The notes beneath the pieces were generated by a model. It did no database searches and had not been told where the DNA came from. It was given only the letters and a program-made list of their open reading frames with translations. Below are positions 18,075 through 28,758 of a stretch of 61,217 nucleotides of DNA, piece after piece. Numbering within the stretch: position 1 is the stretch's first letter; each line of letters starts with the position of its first letter. The stretch comes from Bacillota bacterium (GTDB lineage Bacteria; Bacillota; Clostridia; Lachnospirales; Anaerotignaceae): contig JAAVYN010000019.1 of the NCBI GenBank assembly GCA_022791155.1, positions 1 through 61,217 on the forward strand. Direction: 5' to 3'. Both the position numbers and the translations under genes were made by a program.

Positions 18075-19190
18075 TCAAAGAACTGTGCCTTTTTTCAGCA
18101 CCACAGGATTTTCGCTGTCTCCAATTATTTGGCGGCCGTCGGACACAACAACGTTTTTGTCAAAAATTGCGTTGTCAACAATGCAGTTGTTGCCGATGTA
18201 GCTTCCTTCCATGATTATGCTGTTTTTGACAGTTGTGTTTTCGCCTATAAATGTTCTTCTGAACAAAACTGAGTTTTCAACCTTTCCGTTTATTATGGTT
18301 CCGCCGCCGCTTATGGAATTTTTGACCTCGGCAGCGCCGTTATATTTGACAGGAGGTTCGTCTTTCAGCTTTGTTGTTATATATGGATATTCTTTGACAA
18401 ATATGTCGCGAACTTCTTTTTTGAGAAAATCCATGTTTGTTTGATAATAATCGCTTATTCCGCCGCCAACACTGCTCCAATATCCATCAAACTCATAGCC
18501 ATATATATTAAGCTTGCGCCTAAAACGTATGATTATGTCTTTAACAAGATCGTAGCGGCCTTCAGGGACAATCTCCTCAAGAAGTTTGATGAGAAGCATT
18601 CTTGATATGACATATATTCCGAGGGAAGCGTTGTTTGTCTGTGGCTCAAGAGGCTTTTCCTCAAAGTCAACAACTCGGCCTGTTTCGTCAACGTTCATGA
18701 TTCCCAGTTTTGTGAGGTCTTTGTTGAAAACTGGTTTGTATACAACTGTGATGTCAGCTTTTTTCGATGCGTGATATTCCAAAACATCACGATAGTTCAT
18801 TCTGTATACAGAATCGCCAGAGGCTATGACAACATATTGTTCATGGCTTTTTTTGAGGAACACCAAGTTTTGATATATTGAATCGGCAGTTCCTCTGAAC
18901 CAGAATGAGTTGTCACTGCTTATGAAAGGCGTGAAAATGAAAAGACCTCCCTGTTTGCGGCCAAACTCCCACCATTTTGAGCTTGAGAGATGATCGTTGA
19001 GCGAACGTGAATTATATTGTGTTATAACGGCAACTTTATTTATTCTTGAGTTCATCATGTTGCTAAGTGGAAAGTCAATGGCTCTGTAACAGCTTCCAAC
19101 CGGCATTGCAGATGTTGCTCTTGAGATTGTTAAGTCGCCGAGGCGCATTTCGCTGTTTCCGCCTGCAAGAATAATACCTATTGCTTTCAT
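18075..19190 (-). CDS. glgD: Glucose-1-phosphate adenylyltransferase subunit GlgD
   Basis: Second, regulatory or catalytically weak subunit of Firmicute ADP-glucose pyrophosphorylase. It is 371 residues. The N-terminal [14 protein letters not shown] replaces the strict GGxGxRL-x-LT active-site loop of GlgC, as is typical of GlgD. The C-terminus is a left-handed beta-helix with hexapeptide-like repeats. It begins within the last codon of glgC (ATGA overlap), after TGAGGGGGTTGAGTT, so it is translationally coupled. It partners GlgC to make ADP-glucose for glycogen; no glycogen synthase gene is in the window. Confidence 0.93.
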   Translation of the reverse strand: MKAIGIILAGGNSEMRLGDLTISRATSAMPVGSCYRAIDFPLSNMMNSRINKVAVITQYNSRSLNDHLSSSKWWEFGRKQGGLFIFTPFISSDNSFWFRGTADSIYQNLVFLKKSHEQYVVIASGDSVYRMNYRDVLEYHASKKADITVVYKPVFNKDLTKLGIMNVDETGRVVDFEEKPLEPQTNNASLGIYVISRMLLIKLLEEIVPEGRYDLVKDIIIRFRRKLNIYGYEFDGYWSSVGGGISDYYQTNMDFLKKEVRDIFVKEYPYITTKLKDEPPVKYNGAAEVKNSISGGGTIINGKVENSVLFRRTFIGENTTVKNSIIMEGSYIGNNCIVDNAIFDKNVVVSDGRQIIGDSENPVVLKKGTVL

Positions 19191-20464
19191 AACTCAACCC
19201 CCTCAGTCAGTAGTGACTCCCCGCTTTCAAGCTTCATGTTGGGATAGTCCTTTGAAGATGTGATTCCGTGAACAACGCAGTTTTTGCCAATTTCAACTCC
19301 AGATGGAACAGATGATTTGTCGCCGATGACAGTTATTCCTGTGTTGTATATTTTTGGCTGAAGCTTGTTGGCTGTGTTGTTTCCAACACCAATTTTGACA
19401 TTTTCGCCGATCTCGCATTCTTCATCAATTATGCATCTGTCAATGACAGAACCTTTTCCAATTTTGCAGTTGGCCATTATTATGGAATCTCTGACATATG
19501 CTCCCTCGCCAACCTCAACGCCCGCGCTCAAAACAGAGCTGTGCACTTCGCCATAAATTTCGCATCCGTCAGAAACTATGCTTTGGCGTATCACAGCGTT
19601 TTCTCCTGTATATTGAGGCGGCTGGTGATCTGTGTTCATATATATTTTCCATGAATCTTCATAAAGGTTGAACGATGGAAGTGTTTTGATGAGTTCCATG
19701 TTTGCGTGCCAATAGCTCTCAATTGTTCCAACGTCTTTCCAATAGTCTCTGAAGCGGTATGCGTGCATTGTTTCACCATTTTTGAGCATGGCTGGAATTA
19801 TGTGGTTGCCAAAGTCGCTGTCGGGATGAATTTTGCTGTCTTTTATGAGCTCTTTTCTGAGTTTTTCCCATGTGAATATATAAATTCCCATGCTGGCCAA
19901 ATTGCTTTTTGGGTTTTTTGGCTTTTCCTCAAATTCATATATCACGTCATCATCTTTTGTGTTCATGATTCCAAAGCGGCTTGCTTCCTCAATTGGAACT
20001 TCAAGAACAGCGATTGTGGCCGCGCTGTTTTTTTCTTTGTGATATTCAAGCATTTTTGAATAATCCATTTTATAAATGTGGTCTCCCGAAAGAATAAGAA
20101 CATATTCAGGGGCGTTATCATCTATATATTCAATGTTATGATAGATGGCATTGGCTGTACCCATAAACCACTCGCCGCTTTCGCCTTTGAAGTGTGGCGA
20201 AAGGATTGTGACACCTCCGTGCTTTCTGTCAAGATCCCAAGGAATTCCGATGCCTATGTGCTGGTTAAGGCGCAAAGGCTGATATTGTGTCAGCACACCA
20301 ACGCTGTACACACCGGAATTAATGCAGTTGCTAAGCGGAAAGTCAATAATTTTATACATACCGCCAAAAGTAACTGCCGGCTTGGCGATTTTTTTTGTCA
20401 AAACGCCAAGTCTGCTGCCTTGCCCGCCGGCAAGGAGCATAGCAATCATCTCATTTTTATTCAT
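19187..20464 (-). CDS. glgC: Glucose-1-phosphate adenylyltransferase
   Basis: ADP-glucose pyrophosphorylase catalytic subunit: glucose-1-phosphate + ATP gives ADP-glucose + PPi. The ATG at 20464 follows GGGAGATGATGGT, giving 425 residues; the open frame extends upstream without a ribosome site. The nucleotide-binding [12 protein letters not shown] is at residues 8-19, with PLSNCINSG near 50 and [11 protein letters not shown] near 125. The C-terminal third is a beta-helix. It is the first gene of the glgC-glgD pair. A long AT-rich region lies upstream, shared with murC. Confidence 0.95.
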   Translation of the reverse strand: MNKNEMIAMLLAGGQGSRLGVLTKKIAKPAVTFGGMYKIIDFPLSNCINSGVYSVGVLTQYQPLRLNQHIGIGIPWDLDRKHGGVTILSPHFKGESGEWFMGTANAIYHNIEYIDDNAPEYVLILSGDHIYKMDYSKMLEYHKEKNSAATIAVLEVPIEEASRFGIMNTKDDDVIYEFEEKPKNPKSNLASMGIYIFTWEKLRKELIKDSKIHPDSDFGNHIIPAMLKNGETMHAYRFRDYWKDVGTIESYWHANMELIKTLPSFNLYEDSWKIYMNTDHQPPQYTGENAVIRQSIVSDGCEIYGEVHSSVLSAGVEVGEGAYVRDSIIMANCKIGKGSVIDRCIIDEECEIGENVKIGVGNNTANKLQPKIYNTGITVIGDKSSVPSGVEIGKNCVVHGITSSKDYPNMKLESGESLLTEGVEL

Positions 20465-21097
20465 ACCATCATCTCCCACAATATCCATATAGTAACGGAT
20501 AGTTTTTGCTATAAGAGCAATAATAAGCAGTAAATAGGGCAACAGACAAAAATTACCGCTTATATTATGTAATTATTTTAACATAAAGACTATAAATTAT
20601 AAATAGCAATTTAGTCATTTGTCGAAAAATATATCTAATACACAAATTAAATCAAATGATTTTTTGTTTATTTTTTTGTTTTAACTTTGAAAATATGTAT
20701 ATTTCAAAATATTATATCCTATTATGGCTGATATTTTTGAGATATTTTTGTAAGATTTTACCACAATTTGCGCTGTGCGTCAAATATTTTCTGCATTATT
20801 GTTAATTTATCAGACATAATTATATTTCGTTTTGTTGCCCTAAATTGGCAAACAGAAGATGCATTATATCAATCAATGCATAAAAAATTCAAGATGTGTC
20901 ATTAAAGCATTGGCTTTCATAATCTATGCGGACAAGAACGCAAAAATGACTTGTTTGATGATTTATTTTTGCGCAAAAGCCAAATCAGCATTTGTGCGTA
21001 TGCACTGCGTTAAAAAGTCTCCAATTTCTGGACTTTGATATAAGTATGTAGTATAATTTTGACTGATAATATTAAAAGAATAGAGGCTTGTTTTGAT
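20465..21097. promoter_or_regulatory. AT-rich divergent regulatory region, glgC / murC
   Basis: About 630 bp, among the most AT-rich stretches of the window, between divergently read glgC and murC. TATAAT occurs at about 21050 upstream of murC with only a poor -35 partner. No gene or clear structured RNA is seen. Confidence 0.4.
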
Positions 21098-22477
21098 ATG
21101 AATAAAAATATAACTGAAAATTATAAAAACGTATATTTCATAGGCATTGGCGGCGTGAGCATGTCCGGCCTTGCTGAAATACTTTGCGGCATGGGCATAA
21201 ACGTTTCTGGAAGTGACATGAAGCCCTCCGAGGCCACAAAACATATTGAAGATTTGGGGATAAAAGTGAATTATGGCCACTTTGCCGAAAACATATCTCC
21301 AGACTTAGATCTTGTTGTGTATACAGCCGCTGTGAAGGCTGACAACCCTGAAGTTGTGGCCGCACATGAACATGGCATAGAAACAGTTGAAAGAGCGGAT
21401 CTCCTTGGCGCAATCATGTCAAACTATGGCCAAAGCATAGCTATAAGCGGGACTCATGGCAAAACCACAACAACTTCAATGACAAGCGAAATTCTTCTTG
21501 CGGCCGGAACGGATCCAACAATAACTGTGGGAGGAACACTTCCGTCAATAAATGGCAACATAAAAGTTGGAAAAAGCCAATATTTCGTTGCAGAAGCATG
21601 TGAATATCACAACAGCTTTCTCAAATTCAATCCTTTCATAGGCGTTATATTAAATATAGAAGCCGATCATCTTGATTTCTTCAAAGATATAGACGAGATA
21701 AAAAACTCGTTCAAAAAATTTGCAATGAACGTTCCAAAAGAGGGCTATGTCATAATCAATCATGACGCTTATGGCATGGAGTTTGTCACAAAGGATCTGA
21801 AATGCCATGTGGTGACTTTTGGAATGTCAAACTCTGCCGATTGGTGCGCCTCAAACATAAAACTAAACGCCAACGGCACAACAAGCTTTGGCATAAGCTT
21901 CAGGGGCAATGAAATGGGAACCGTCAGCCTCAATGTCCCTGGTGAGCACAATGTGCTCAATGCGCTTGCCGCGTGTGCGGCGTCTCATGCCCTTGGAATT
22001 GGCATGAAAACAATCACAGAGGCGCTTGAAAGCTATTCAGGTGTGAACAGGCGTTTTCAGGAAAAAGGCGCTTTTGACGGCGTGAATGTCATTGACGACT
22101 ATGCACATCACCCTTCGGAGATACGCGCCACGCTTGCCGCCGCGAAAAACATTCCTCACAACAAGCTGTGGTGTGTTTTTCAGCCACACACATATACAAG
22201 GGCAAAAGCGCTCATTGATGAATTTGCAGTTTCTTTTGGTGACGCCGACAATATAATCGTTGCTGACATATATGCCGCCCGCGAAAAGGACACAGGGCTC
22301 ATAAATTCAAATGAAATTGCCGAAAAGATAAGAAGCAGTGGAAAAAATGCAATATATGTCGGAAACTTTGATGATATAATTGCCTACATCAAATCCACAG
22401 TTTCAAAAGGCGACATGTTGATAACTATGGGGGCGGGAGATGTCTATTTAATTGGAGAAAGGCTTATTAACGGGTAG
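21098..22477 (+). CDS. murC: UDP-N-acetylmuramate--L-alanine ligase
   Basis: Cytoplasmic Mur ligase that adds the first amino acid of the peptidoglycan stem peptide. The ATG at 21098 has a modest GAGGC site and gives 459 residues, the family length. Landmarks are FIGIGGVSMSGLAE near residue 13, the P-loop GTHGKTTTTS near 117, and EACEYHNSFL near 175. DDYAHHPSEI near 345 is the conserved Mur motif. It is not in a dcw-type operon. Two perfect DnaA boxes begin on the base after its TAG stop codon. Confidence 0.95.
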   Translation: MNKNITENYKNVYFIGIGGVSMSGLAEILCGMGINVSGSDMKPSEATKHIEDLGIKVNYGHFAENISPDLDLVVYTAAVKADNPEVVAAHEHGIETVERADLLGAIMSNYGQSIAISGTHGKTTTTSMTSEILLAAGTDPTITVGGTLPSINGNIKVGKSQYFVAEACEYHNSFLKFNPFIGVILNIEADHLDFFKDIDEIKNSFKKFAMNVPKEGYVIINHDAYGMEFVTKDLKCHVVTFGMSNSADWCASNIKLNANGTTSFGISFRGNEMGTVSLNVPGEHNVLNALAACAASHALGIGMKTITEALESYSGVNRRFQEKGAFDGVNVIDDYAHHPSEIRATLAAAKNIPHNKLWCVFQPHTYTRAKALIDEFAVSFGDADNIIVADIYAAREKDTGLINSNEIAEKIRSSGKNAIYVGNFDDIIAYIKSTVSKGDMLITMGAGDVYLIGERLING

Positions 22478-22578
22478 TTATCCACATTATCCACATAGTT
22501 ATGAACATTTTTTATCAACATATCAACCCATGAAGCTGAAAATATGATTTTGAACATTGCTTATATTTTTGTTGATAA
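22478..22578. promoter_or_regulatory. DnaA-box cluster immediately after murC
   Basis: Two perfect consensus DnaA boxes TTATCCACA stand head to tail without a gap (22478-22486 and 22487-22495). A near-match TTATCAACA follows at 22512-22520, and another lies on the opposite strand at 22570-22578. A further TATCAACC sits at 22521-22528. The surrounding sequence is AT-rich. There are no dnaA, dnaN or gyrase genes nearby, so this is not an obvious oriC. Confidence 0.7.
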
Positions 22579-22771
22579 ACCAGTTTTTGTAGAAGTTTAT
22601 ATATTTTTGGCAAACAGCAACACATCAAATTTGGCTGCAAAGTGCAATTTGAGACAACATTTTGGCAAAAACACACAAATTGCTGTGATTTTGCATTGAA
22701 AAACTTCAATGTTTGAAGCTTGCGTTTTGTTTTTGCAATGTTTTGTGTTTTGGGGATCAAAGGGGAATGTC

Positions 22772-23704
22772 ATGGAAGAACAAATGACAGTGCTGGCAAC
22801 GCAGATGGAAACGCTGGCCGTGCTGATATTGATTGGTTTTTTGGCACAAAAAATGAAAATGGTGAAAAATGAGAGCATAGACGGGCTCATGGAGATAATT
22901 TCAAAATTGATATTGCCGTTTATGCTCATGACACTGATTGGAAGCGGCAGTAGTGACGGAATTTTTGAAATGGGAGGATATTTGGCGGCAACGGTCATAA
23001 TGTTTGCTGTCTCACTGGCCTTGGGCTTCATATCTTCAAAAATTGTGAGGCTTCCCAAAAATGAATCAGGCATGCATGTGCTTGTGTCGGCCTATAGCAA
23101 TGGCGGTTACATTGCAATGCCTGTTGTGGCGGCAATGTTTCCAGAAAGTTCCGGCCTTGCCATAGCCGTATATTCCACAATTGAAGCTGTTATGTATTGG
23201 GTGTTTGGGCCGCTCATTGCCAATTCATATGAAAGCAGAAAAATTGATATTAAAAAATTGTTCACGCCAATCACAATTTCTGTGGCAACAGGCTTTGTTG
23301 TTCTGATTTCAAACGTCAACCCTGTTGGCAACATTGCTTGGGACACATTGCGAAGCGTGGGATCAACAACAAAATATCTTGCGGCGATATACATAGGACT
23401 GGACTTGGGAAGAAAAGGGAAAAAGGGGATTTTGTCAAACCCAAAAGCGTTTTCGGCTGTGTCTGTCAAACTTTTGATTGTCCCTTTGGCGGCATATTTA
23501 ATTCTCAAATTAAGCGGCTTTGTGAACGAACAGCAGCTTGTCATGCTGACTGTGTTTGCGGCGGCGCCATCGGGCATGTCATTGCCGATAGTGGCAAAAA
23601 TTGCCGGTGTTGACGATTCATATGCCATAAGCGCCATTATGATAAGCACAATTCTTTGCCCTGTCACAATGATGCTTGTCATGCGCATAGCGCTCAGCCT
23701 CTGA
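22772..23704 (+). CDS. AEC family transporter (first of tandem pair)
   Basis: A 310-residue auxin-efflux-carrier/malonate-type permease with about ten membrane segments in two inverted halves. The ATG at 22772 follows AAAGGGGAATGTC. Half-repeat landmarks are LILIGFLAQKMKMV near residue 20 and, in the second half, GMSLPIVAKIAGVDD near 270. Bacterial AEC members move small organic acids such as malonate or malate, or other solutes. It is 264 bp before a close paralogue, and both precede an aconitase-family hydratase, suggesting an organic-acid substrate. Confidence 0.88.
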   Translation: MEEQMTVLATQMETLAVLILIGFLAQKMKMVKNESIDGLMEIISKLILPFMLMTLIGSGSSDGIFEMGGYLAATVIMFAVSLALGFISSKIVRLPKNESGMHVLVSAYSNGGYIAMPVVAAMFPESSGLAIAVYSTIEAVMYWVFGPLIANSYESRKIDIKKLFTPITISVATGFVVLISNVNPVGNIAWDTLRSVGSTTKYLAAIYIGLDLGRKGKKGILSNPKAFSAVSVKLLIVPLAAYLILKLSGFVNEQQLVMLTVFAAAPSGMSLPIVAKIAGVDDSYAISAIMISTILCPVTMMLVMRIALSL

Positions 23705-23968
23705 TTTGTGAAAGAAGTTTTCACATGTGGCGCTGTCTTGTGTGTTCATTTTTGCTGTTTGCAGCTGTGTGTTTCAGGCGGACACAAATGCGCTTTCAAA
23801 TGACATGAAATGAAACGGTTTTCCGCAAAAGCCCAAAAATCATTTGGCTTGCAAAATGCGGCCAAAATTTTGTGCAAATGAGAAAATGTTTGACAAAATG
23901 CCGTTTTTGTGATAAAGCATATTTCATGCGGTTGTCAGTGTTTTGTTGTTGTTAAAGGAGAAGGGAAA

Positions 23969-24904
23969 ATGGGGGAACAAATGACAGTGCTGATTGGACA
24001 GATGGAAACATTGGCTGTCCTTATACTTATTGGCTTTTTGGCAAAAAGCCTCAACATGGTTAAAGACGAAAGCGTTGACGGGCTCATGGAGATACTTTCA
24101 AAGCTTGTGCTTCCATGCATGCTTTTGACGTTGATTGGAAGCGGCGGAAGCCGGGACGAACTTTTTGGCATGTGGAAGTTTTTGCTTGCCATAATAATTA
24201 TGTTTTTGATTTGTCTGACAGTTGGTTTTGTGATGTCAAGAATGCTGAAATTGCCGCAAAATGTCAAAAACCTTCATATAATAGTGACGGCCTATGGCAA
24301 TGGCGCTTTTGTGGGCGTGCCCGTTGTGGCGGCAATGTTCCCTGAAAATTCGGGCCTTGCCATAGCCGTCTATTCAATGTCCGAGGCCATAATGTATTGG
24401 GCATTTGGGCCAATAATCGCTGATGCCTCGGGGAACAAAAGCATCGATTTGAAAAAGGTGATAACTCCGCTGACAGTTTCCATAGCGCTTGGGATACTTG
24501 TGCTTCTGCTGAACTTGAATCCCTCTGAAAACATTGTTTGGGAAACATTGAAAAGTGTTGGCGGAACAGCGAAATATTTCGCAGCAATATATATTGGCCT
24601 TGACATTGGAAGAAAGGGTTTCAAAAAAATGACAGAAAACCCAAATGTTTTTGCCGCCGTGCCCTTTAAGCTTGTCATACTCCCTATAATCACATACATA
24701 ATTGTGGGAAAGACAGGCTTGCTGAGTGGGCAGCTTTTGATAATATTGACACTGTTCACCTCAACTCCTTCGGGAATGGCGCTTCCAATTGTGGCGCGCA
24801 TGGCGGGAAGTGACGATTCATATGCCACAAGCGGCACAATGTCCGCAACAATATTGTGCCTTATAACAATGCCGCTTGTCATGTGGCTCACTTCATATAT
24901 ATAA
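23969..24904 (+). CDS. AEC family transporter (second of tandem pair)
   Basis: A 311-residue paralogue of the gene just upstream; the two share colinear sequence throughout, starting from EQMTVL-x-x-QMETLAVLILIGFLA. The ATG at 23969 follows AAGGAGAAGGGAAA. About ten membrane segments and the same GMALPIVARMAGSDDSYA-like element near residue 272. It clearly arose by tandem duplication with later divergence, so the two copies may differ in substrate or direction. It lies 105 bp before the hydratase gene. Confidence 0.88.
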   Translation: MGEQMTVLIGQMETLAVLILIGFLAKSLNMVKDESVDGLMEILSKLVLPCMLLTLIGSGGSRDELFGMWKFLLAIIIMFLICLTVGFVMSRMLKLPQNVKNLHIIVTAYGNGAFVGVPVVAAMFPENSGLAIAVYSMSEAIMYWAFGPIIADASGNKSIDLKKVITPLTVSIALGILVLLLNLNPSENIVWETLKSVGGTAKYFAAIYIGLDIGRKGFKKMTENPNVFAAVPFKLVILPIITYIIVGKTGLLSGQLLIILTLFTSTPSGMALPIVARMAGSDDSYATSGTMSATILCLITMPLVMWLTSYI

Positions 24905-25009
24905 TTTGGCGGCGATTGCGTTATACTATTGCTTTACAATTCAAATTTTTATAAACAGCAGCCTGACAAACTGTTGGGTTAAATATACTGCAATGGGAGG
25001 ATTTTGTTT

Positions 25010-27292
25010 ATGATAAAACTTTATGACTCAGGAGCGTTTCTTTTGAATGGAAGCGAAATTGTCGCTGATGGAAACACGGCTGAAAATGAGCTTATATCAA
25101 AAGGATTTTCAATTTCGAAAAACGAAGCGGCCAAAAACACAATGGCTCATTCAATATTGTCAAGCCACAACACATCAGGCGATGACAAAAAACTTAAAAT
25201 CAAATTTGACGCTCTTGCAAGCCATGACATAACATATGTTGGAATTGTTCAAACGGCAAGGGCAAGCGGCCTTGAAAAATTTCCTGTGCCATATGTGATG
25301 ACAAACTGTCACAACTCACTTTGTGCCATTGGAGGCACAATAAATGAGGATGACCACTTGTTTGGCCTCAGCTGTGCAAAAAAATATGGCGGCATATATG
25401 TTCCAGCACACCAGGCGGTTATACATCAATATATGCGTGAAATGATGAGCGGTGTTGGAAAAATGATTTTGGGAAGCGACAGCCACACGCGCTATGGCGC
25501 TTTGGGCACAATGGCCATTGGCGAAGGCGGGCCGGAGCTTGTGAAACAGCTTTTGGGCAAAACATATGACGTGGACAGGCCCGACGTTGTTGGCGTGTAT
25601 CTTGCGGGAAAACCGGCGCCATGGGTTGGCCCGCAGGACATTGCGCTTGCAATAATAGGCGCTGTGTTTGAACGCGGATATGTCAAAAACAAAATTATGG
25701 AATTTGTTGGTGACGGAATCAAAAATTTGAGCACTGACTATAGAAATGGCATTGATGTCATGACAACAGAAACAACCTGCCTTTCGTCGGTTTGGATCAC
25801 TGACGATGAAACCAAAAAGTGGTATTTTGTTCATGGCCGCGTGGAGGATTATAAAGAGCAGAACCCAGGACAGGTTGCATATTATGATGGCATGATATAT
25901 GTTGACATGTCAAATATAAAACCAATGATTGCAATGCCTTTTCACCCAAGCAATGTATATTCAATTGATGAACTCAATGAAAATCTCATTGATATATTGG
26001 AAGATGTTGAGAAAAAAGGCCGTGAACAGCTTGAAAGCGACACTGTGAAGTTCACATTGAAGGACAAGGTCAGAAATGGCCGGCTTTTTGTGGAGCAAGG
26101 AGTGATAGCCGGCTGTGCAGGCGGAACATATGAAAACATATGCGACGCAAGGGACATATTAAAGGGCCGCTCCATAGGCAGTGGCGAGTTTGCACTGAGT
26201 GTGTATCCTTCAAGCCAGCCTGTGTTTTTGAGCCTTGTTGAAAACGGCGCAATTGCTGATGTCATGGTTGCCGGCGCCACAGTGAGATCGGCATTTTGCG
26301 GGCCATGCTTTGGCGCGGGGGATGTGCCGGCCAACAACTGCCTGAGTGTGCGCCACTCAACAAGAAACTTCCCCAACAGAGAAGGAAGCAAAATCACAAA
26401 TGGACAAATAGCTTCTGTTGCGCTTATGGATGCAAGAAGCATTGCGGCAACAGCTGTCAACAAAGGAATGCTGACGGCGGCAAGTGAAGTTGATTTTGAA
26501 CTTAAAAGGCCGCAATATTTCTTTGACAAACATGTTTATGAAAACCGCTGTTATTATGGCTTTGGCAAGCCCGATGCAAGTGCAGAGCTCAAATTTGGCC
26601 CAAACATAACAGACTGGCCGGCCATGAGCCCGCTCACTGACGCATTGCTTCTCAAGGTTGTTTCGTTTATAACAGATCCGGTCACAACCACTGATGAGCT
26701 CATTCCTTCAGGCGAAACATCGTCATATCGCTCAAACCCTCTCAAGCTTGCGGAATTCACACTTTCAAGAAAGGATCCGCAATATGTTGAACGTGCAAAA
26801 GAGGTTCAAAATGCAGAAAATGCCAGAATTTCCGGCGGCTGTCCCAAAACAGCTTTTGATGAGCTTGAAAATGTATATGACTTGTTGTCAAGCAAATTTG
26901 AAAACTTTGATGTTAAATCAACAGGGATCGGAAGCACGATATACGCTGTTAAACCTGGTGACGGATCGGCGCGTGAACAGGCGGCAAGCTGCCAAAAGGT
27001 TCTTGGCGGCTGGGCGAACATAGCAAATGAATATGCCACAAAGAGATACCGCTCCAACCTCATCAACTGGGGAATGCTCCCGTTTGTGATAAACGGCGAT
27101 GTCCCTTTTGAGAACGGAAGCTATATATATATTCCGCAAATGGCACAGGCGGTTAGAGAGAAGAAGAAACTGATGAAGGCTTATGTTGTTGGCAATGAAA
27201 TGAATGAATTTGAACTGGGCATAGGCGATCTCACAGACGATGAACGCCGCATTATACTTGCCGGCTGCCTCATCAATTTCTATAGGGAATGA
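25010..27292 (+). CDS. Aconitase-family hydratase (YbhJ-like)
   Basis: A 760-residue aconitase-superfamily protein. Its length and order resemble the YbhJ-type putative hydratases, not AcnA or AcnB. [4Fe-4S] ligand candidates are in [10 protein letters not shown] near residue 365 and CGPCFGAGD near 425; [19 protein letters not shown] near 155 matches the aconitase active-site loop. The swivel domain begins after about residue 600 ([10 protein letters not shown] near 650). The ATG at 25010 follows GGGAGGATTTTGTTT. The true substrate of this branch is not established. Two organic-acid-type AEC transporters directly upstream suggest dehydration of an imported hydroxy-acid. Confidence 0.85.
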   Translation: MIKLYDSGAFLLNGSEIVADGNTAENELISKGFSISKNEAAKNTMAHSILSSHNTSGDDKKLKIKFDALASHDITYVGIVQTARASGLEKFPVPYVMTNCHNSLCAIGGTINEDDHLFGLSCAKKYGGIYVPAHQAVIHQYMREMMSGVGKMILGSDSHTRYGALGTMAIGEGGPELVKQLLGKTYDVDRPDVVGVYLAGKPAPWVGPQDIALAIIGAVFERGYVKNKIMEFVGDGIKNLSTDYRNGIDVMTTETTCLSSVWITDDETKKWYFVHGRVEDYKEQNPGQVAYYDGMIYVDMSNIKPMIAMPFHPSNVYSIDELNENLIDILEDVEKKGREQLESDTVKFTLKDKVRNGRLFVEQGVIAGCAGGTYENICDARDILKGRSIGSGEFALSVYPSSQPVFLSLVENGAIADVMVAGATVRSAFCGPCFGAGDVPANNCLSVRHSTRNFPNREGSKITNGQIASVALMDARSIAATAVNKGMLTAASEVDFELKRPQYFFDKHVYENRCYYGFGKPDASAELKFGPNITDWPAMSPLTDALLLKVVSFITDPVTTTDELIPSGETSSYRSNPLKLAEFTLSRKDPQYVERAKEVQNAENARISGGCPKTAFDELENVYDLLSSKFENFDVKSTGIGSTIYAVKPGDGSAREQAASCQKVLGGWANIANEYATKRYRSNLINWGMLPFVINGDVPFENGSYIYIPQMAQAVREKKKLMKAYVVGNEMNEFELGIGDLTDDERRIILAGCLINFYRE

Positions 27293-27349
27293 AGCTGCTT
27301 TCGGCAGTTGTTTCATGAGTTTTGTGAAAATGGATTATAAAAATATAAA

Positions 27350-27373
27350 AGCCGTGTGCAAGCACGGCTTTTT
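27350..27373 (+). terminator. Terminator after the hydratase
   Basis: AGCCGTG-TGCAAG-CACGGCT followed by TTTTAT. It lies 57 bp past the stop and may also serve the convergent phosphofructokinase gene. Confidence 0.88.
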
Positions 27374-27422
27374 ATGTGTTGTTTATATATGCTTTTGAGC
27401 AAAGAGATGTTTTGCCAATATT

Positions 27423-28532
27423 TCATCTGTTGACAGGGGCATCACCAAATGAAATGCCGAGGTCGCGACAAACATTGACAATTTCACCGTCAGGGTCAAC
27501 CAGTTTTTGAGCGCCAACAACTTCCTCAAGCGGGACATAGCCAATTTTGTCATCTTTGAGCCTGACCATGTTTCCAAACTTTCCTTCATATATCATTTTT
27601 GCGGCATATGATCCATAACGCGCTGAAAGGATTCTGTCAAAAGGCGAGGTTTCACCGCCCCTTTGAGTGTGTCCAAGGACAACAGGGCGAATTTCGTGCT
27701 CAGATCCAATGCGCTGTTCAAGTTGATAGCTGAGTTTGTGGGCAATGCCTCCAAGGCGGACAGGGTCGGGGCTGTCTTCAACAATTTTGTTGATTGTCAC
27801 ACTTCCGCCAACTTCTTTGGCGCCTTCCGAAACAACAATGATTGTGAACAGCTTTCCGCGGGAATCACGTTCCTGAATTTTTTGAACAATGTTGTCAAGT
27901 GTGTATGGAATTTCTGGAAGAAGAATGATGTCGGCACTTCCTGCAAGGCCGGAATAGAGAGCGATCCAACCGGCGTTGCGCCCCATAACTTCAACAACAA
28001 TGATCCTGTGGTGGCTTTCAGCTGTTGTGTGAAGCCTTCCAAGGGCCTCCGCCACTATTTGACATGCTGTGTTGAAGCCGAAAGTGCGGTCTGTGGCCAT
28101 GAGGTCGTTGTCAATTGTTTTGGGAACGCCTATGACATTGACGCCGCGCCGGGCGAAATCACGAGCGCTTGTGAGAGTTCCGTCGCCGCCCAAAACGACA
28201 AGGGCGTCAACGCCTTCTTTTTTGAGGTTGGCAATTGCCACATCAGAAACATCTTTTTTGACAGCAACGCCATTTTCAATGACTTTATAGTCAAAAAGAT
28301 TGTCTTTGTTTGAGCTGTGAAGAATTGAGCCGCCTTTGTGAAGTATCCCCGTGACGCTTTCAAGCGTGAGGGGCATGAAATCGTTTAGATAAAGCCCTCT
28401 ATAGCCCATTTTATAGCCTATCAGCTCATATCCATATTTAAGAATGCAAGTTTTTGTGAGTGTGTATATAACGGCGTTCAACCCTGGAGCATCGCCGCCG
28501 CCTGTTAATACTGCTATTTTTTTAGTTGCCAT
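27423..28532 (-). CDS. pfkA: 6-phosphofructokinase
   Basis: Phosphorylates fructose-6-phosphate in glycolysis. The ATG at 28532 follows TTTGGAGGTTTTTTC, giving 369 residues. Motifs are TGGGDAPGLNAVI near residue 9, LGGDGTLTSA near 103, PKTIDNDLMATD near 125 and EVMGRNAGWIAL near 175. Gly in GGDG indicates ATP as phosphoryl donor (pyrophosphate enzymes have Asp). Lys in PKTIDND, instead of the Gly of classical PfkA, places it in the group III/mixed-substrate branch. Donor choice is a prediction from these two positions. Confidence 0.9.
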   Translation of the reverse strand: MATKKIAVLTGGGDAPGLNAVIYTLTKTCILKYGYELIGYKMGYRGLYLNDFMPLTLESVTGILHKGGSILHSSNKDNLFDYKVIENGVAVKKDVSDVAIANLKKEGVDALVVLGGDGTLTSARDFARRGVNVIGVPKTIDNDLMATDRTFGFNTACQIVAEALGRLHTTAESHHRIIVVEVMGRNAGWIALYSGLAGSADIILLPEIPYTLDNIVQKIQERDSRGKLFTIIVVSEGAKEVGGSVTINKIVEDSPDPVRLGGIAHKLSYQLEQRIGSEHEIRPVVLGHTQRGGETSPFDRILSARYGSYAAKMIYEGKFGNMVRLKDDKIGYVPLEEVVGAQKLVDPDGEIVNVCRDLGISFGDAPVNR

Positions 28533-28568
28533 GAAAAAACCTCCAAACCACAATGTGTTTTAATGTTG

Positions 28569-28596
28569 CATATATTATATATCAAATGTGGGTCAA
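28569..28596 (-). promoter_or_regulatory. Probable promoter of the phosphofructokinase gene
   Basis: On the minus strand TTGACC (28591-28596), a 16-bp spacer and TATATG (28569-28574). It lies about 37 bp upstream of the start codon. Confidence 0.5.
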
Positions 28597-28648
28597 TGTA
28601 AAACAAAAAATTCATAATCCATGGCCGTGTATGGCACAACAGCTGGTG

Positions 28649-28677
28649 TTTAACATGCGCAATTTTTATGATATAAT
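28649..28677 (+). promoter_or_regulatory. Possible promoter of the acetyltransferase gene
   Basis: TTTAAC (28649-28654), 17 bp, TATAAT (28672-28677). A perfect -10 with a weak -35, about 82 bp before the start codon. Confidence 0.4.
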
Positions 28678-28758
28678 ATTTTGCAACTGCATAATTAACG
28701 GATATGATTTAATTTGGACAATATTTTAAAAATAATACTGTGTTTTGGAGGGAATAAT

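Noticed and set aside
22478-22578. Replication origin
   Set aside because: Only a small box cluster is present; dnaA, dnaN, recF, gyrA/B and a clear unwinding element with genes of the origin region are missing.
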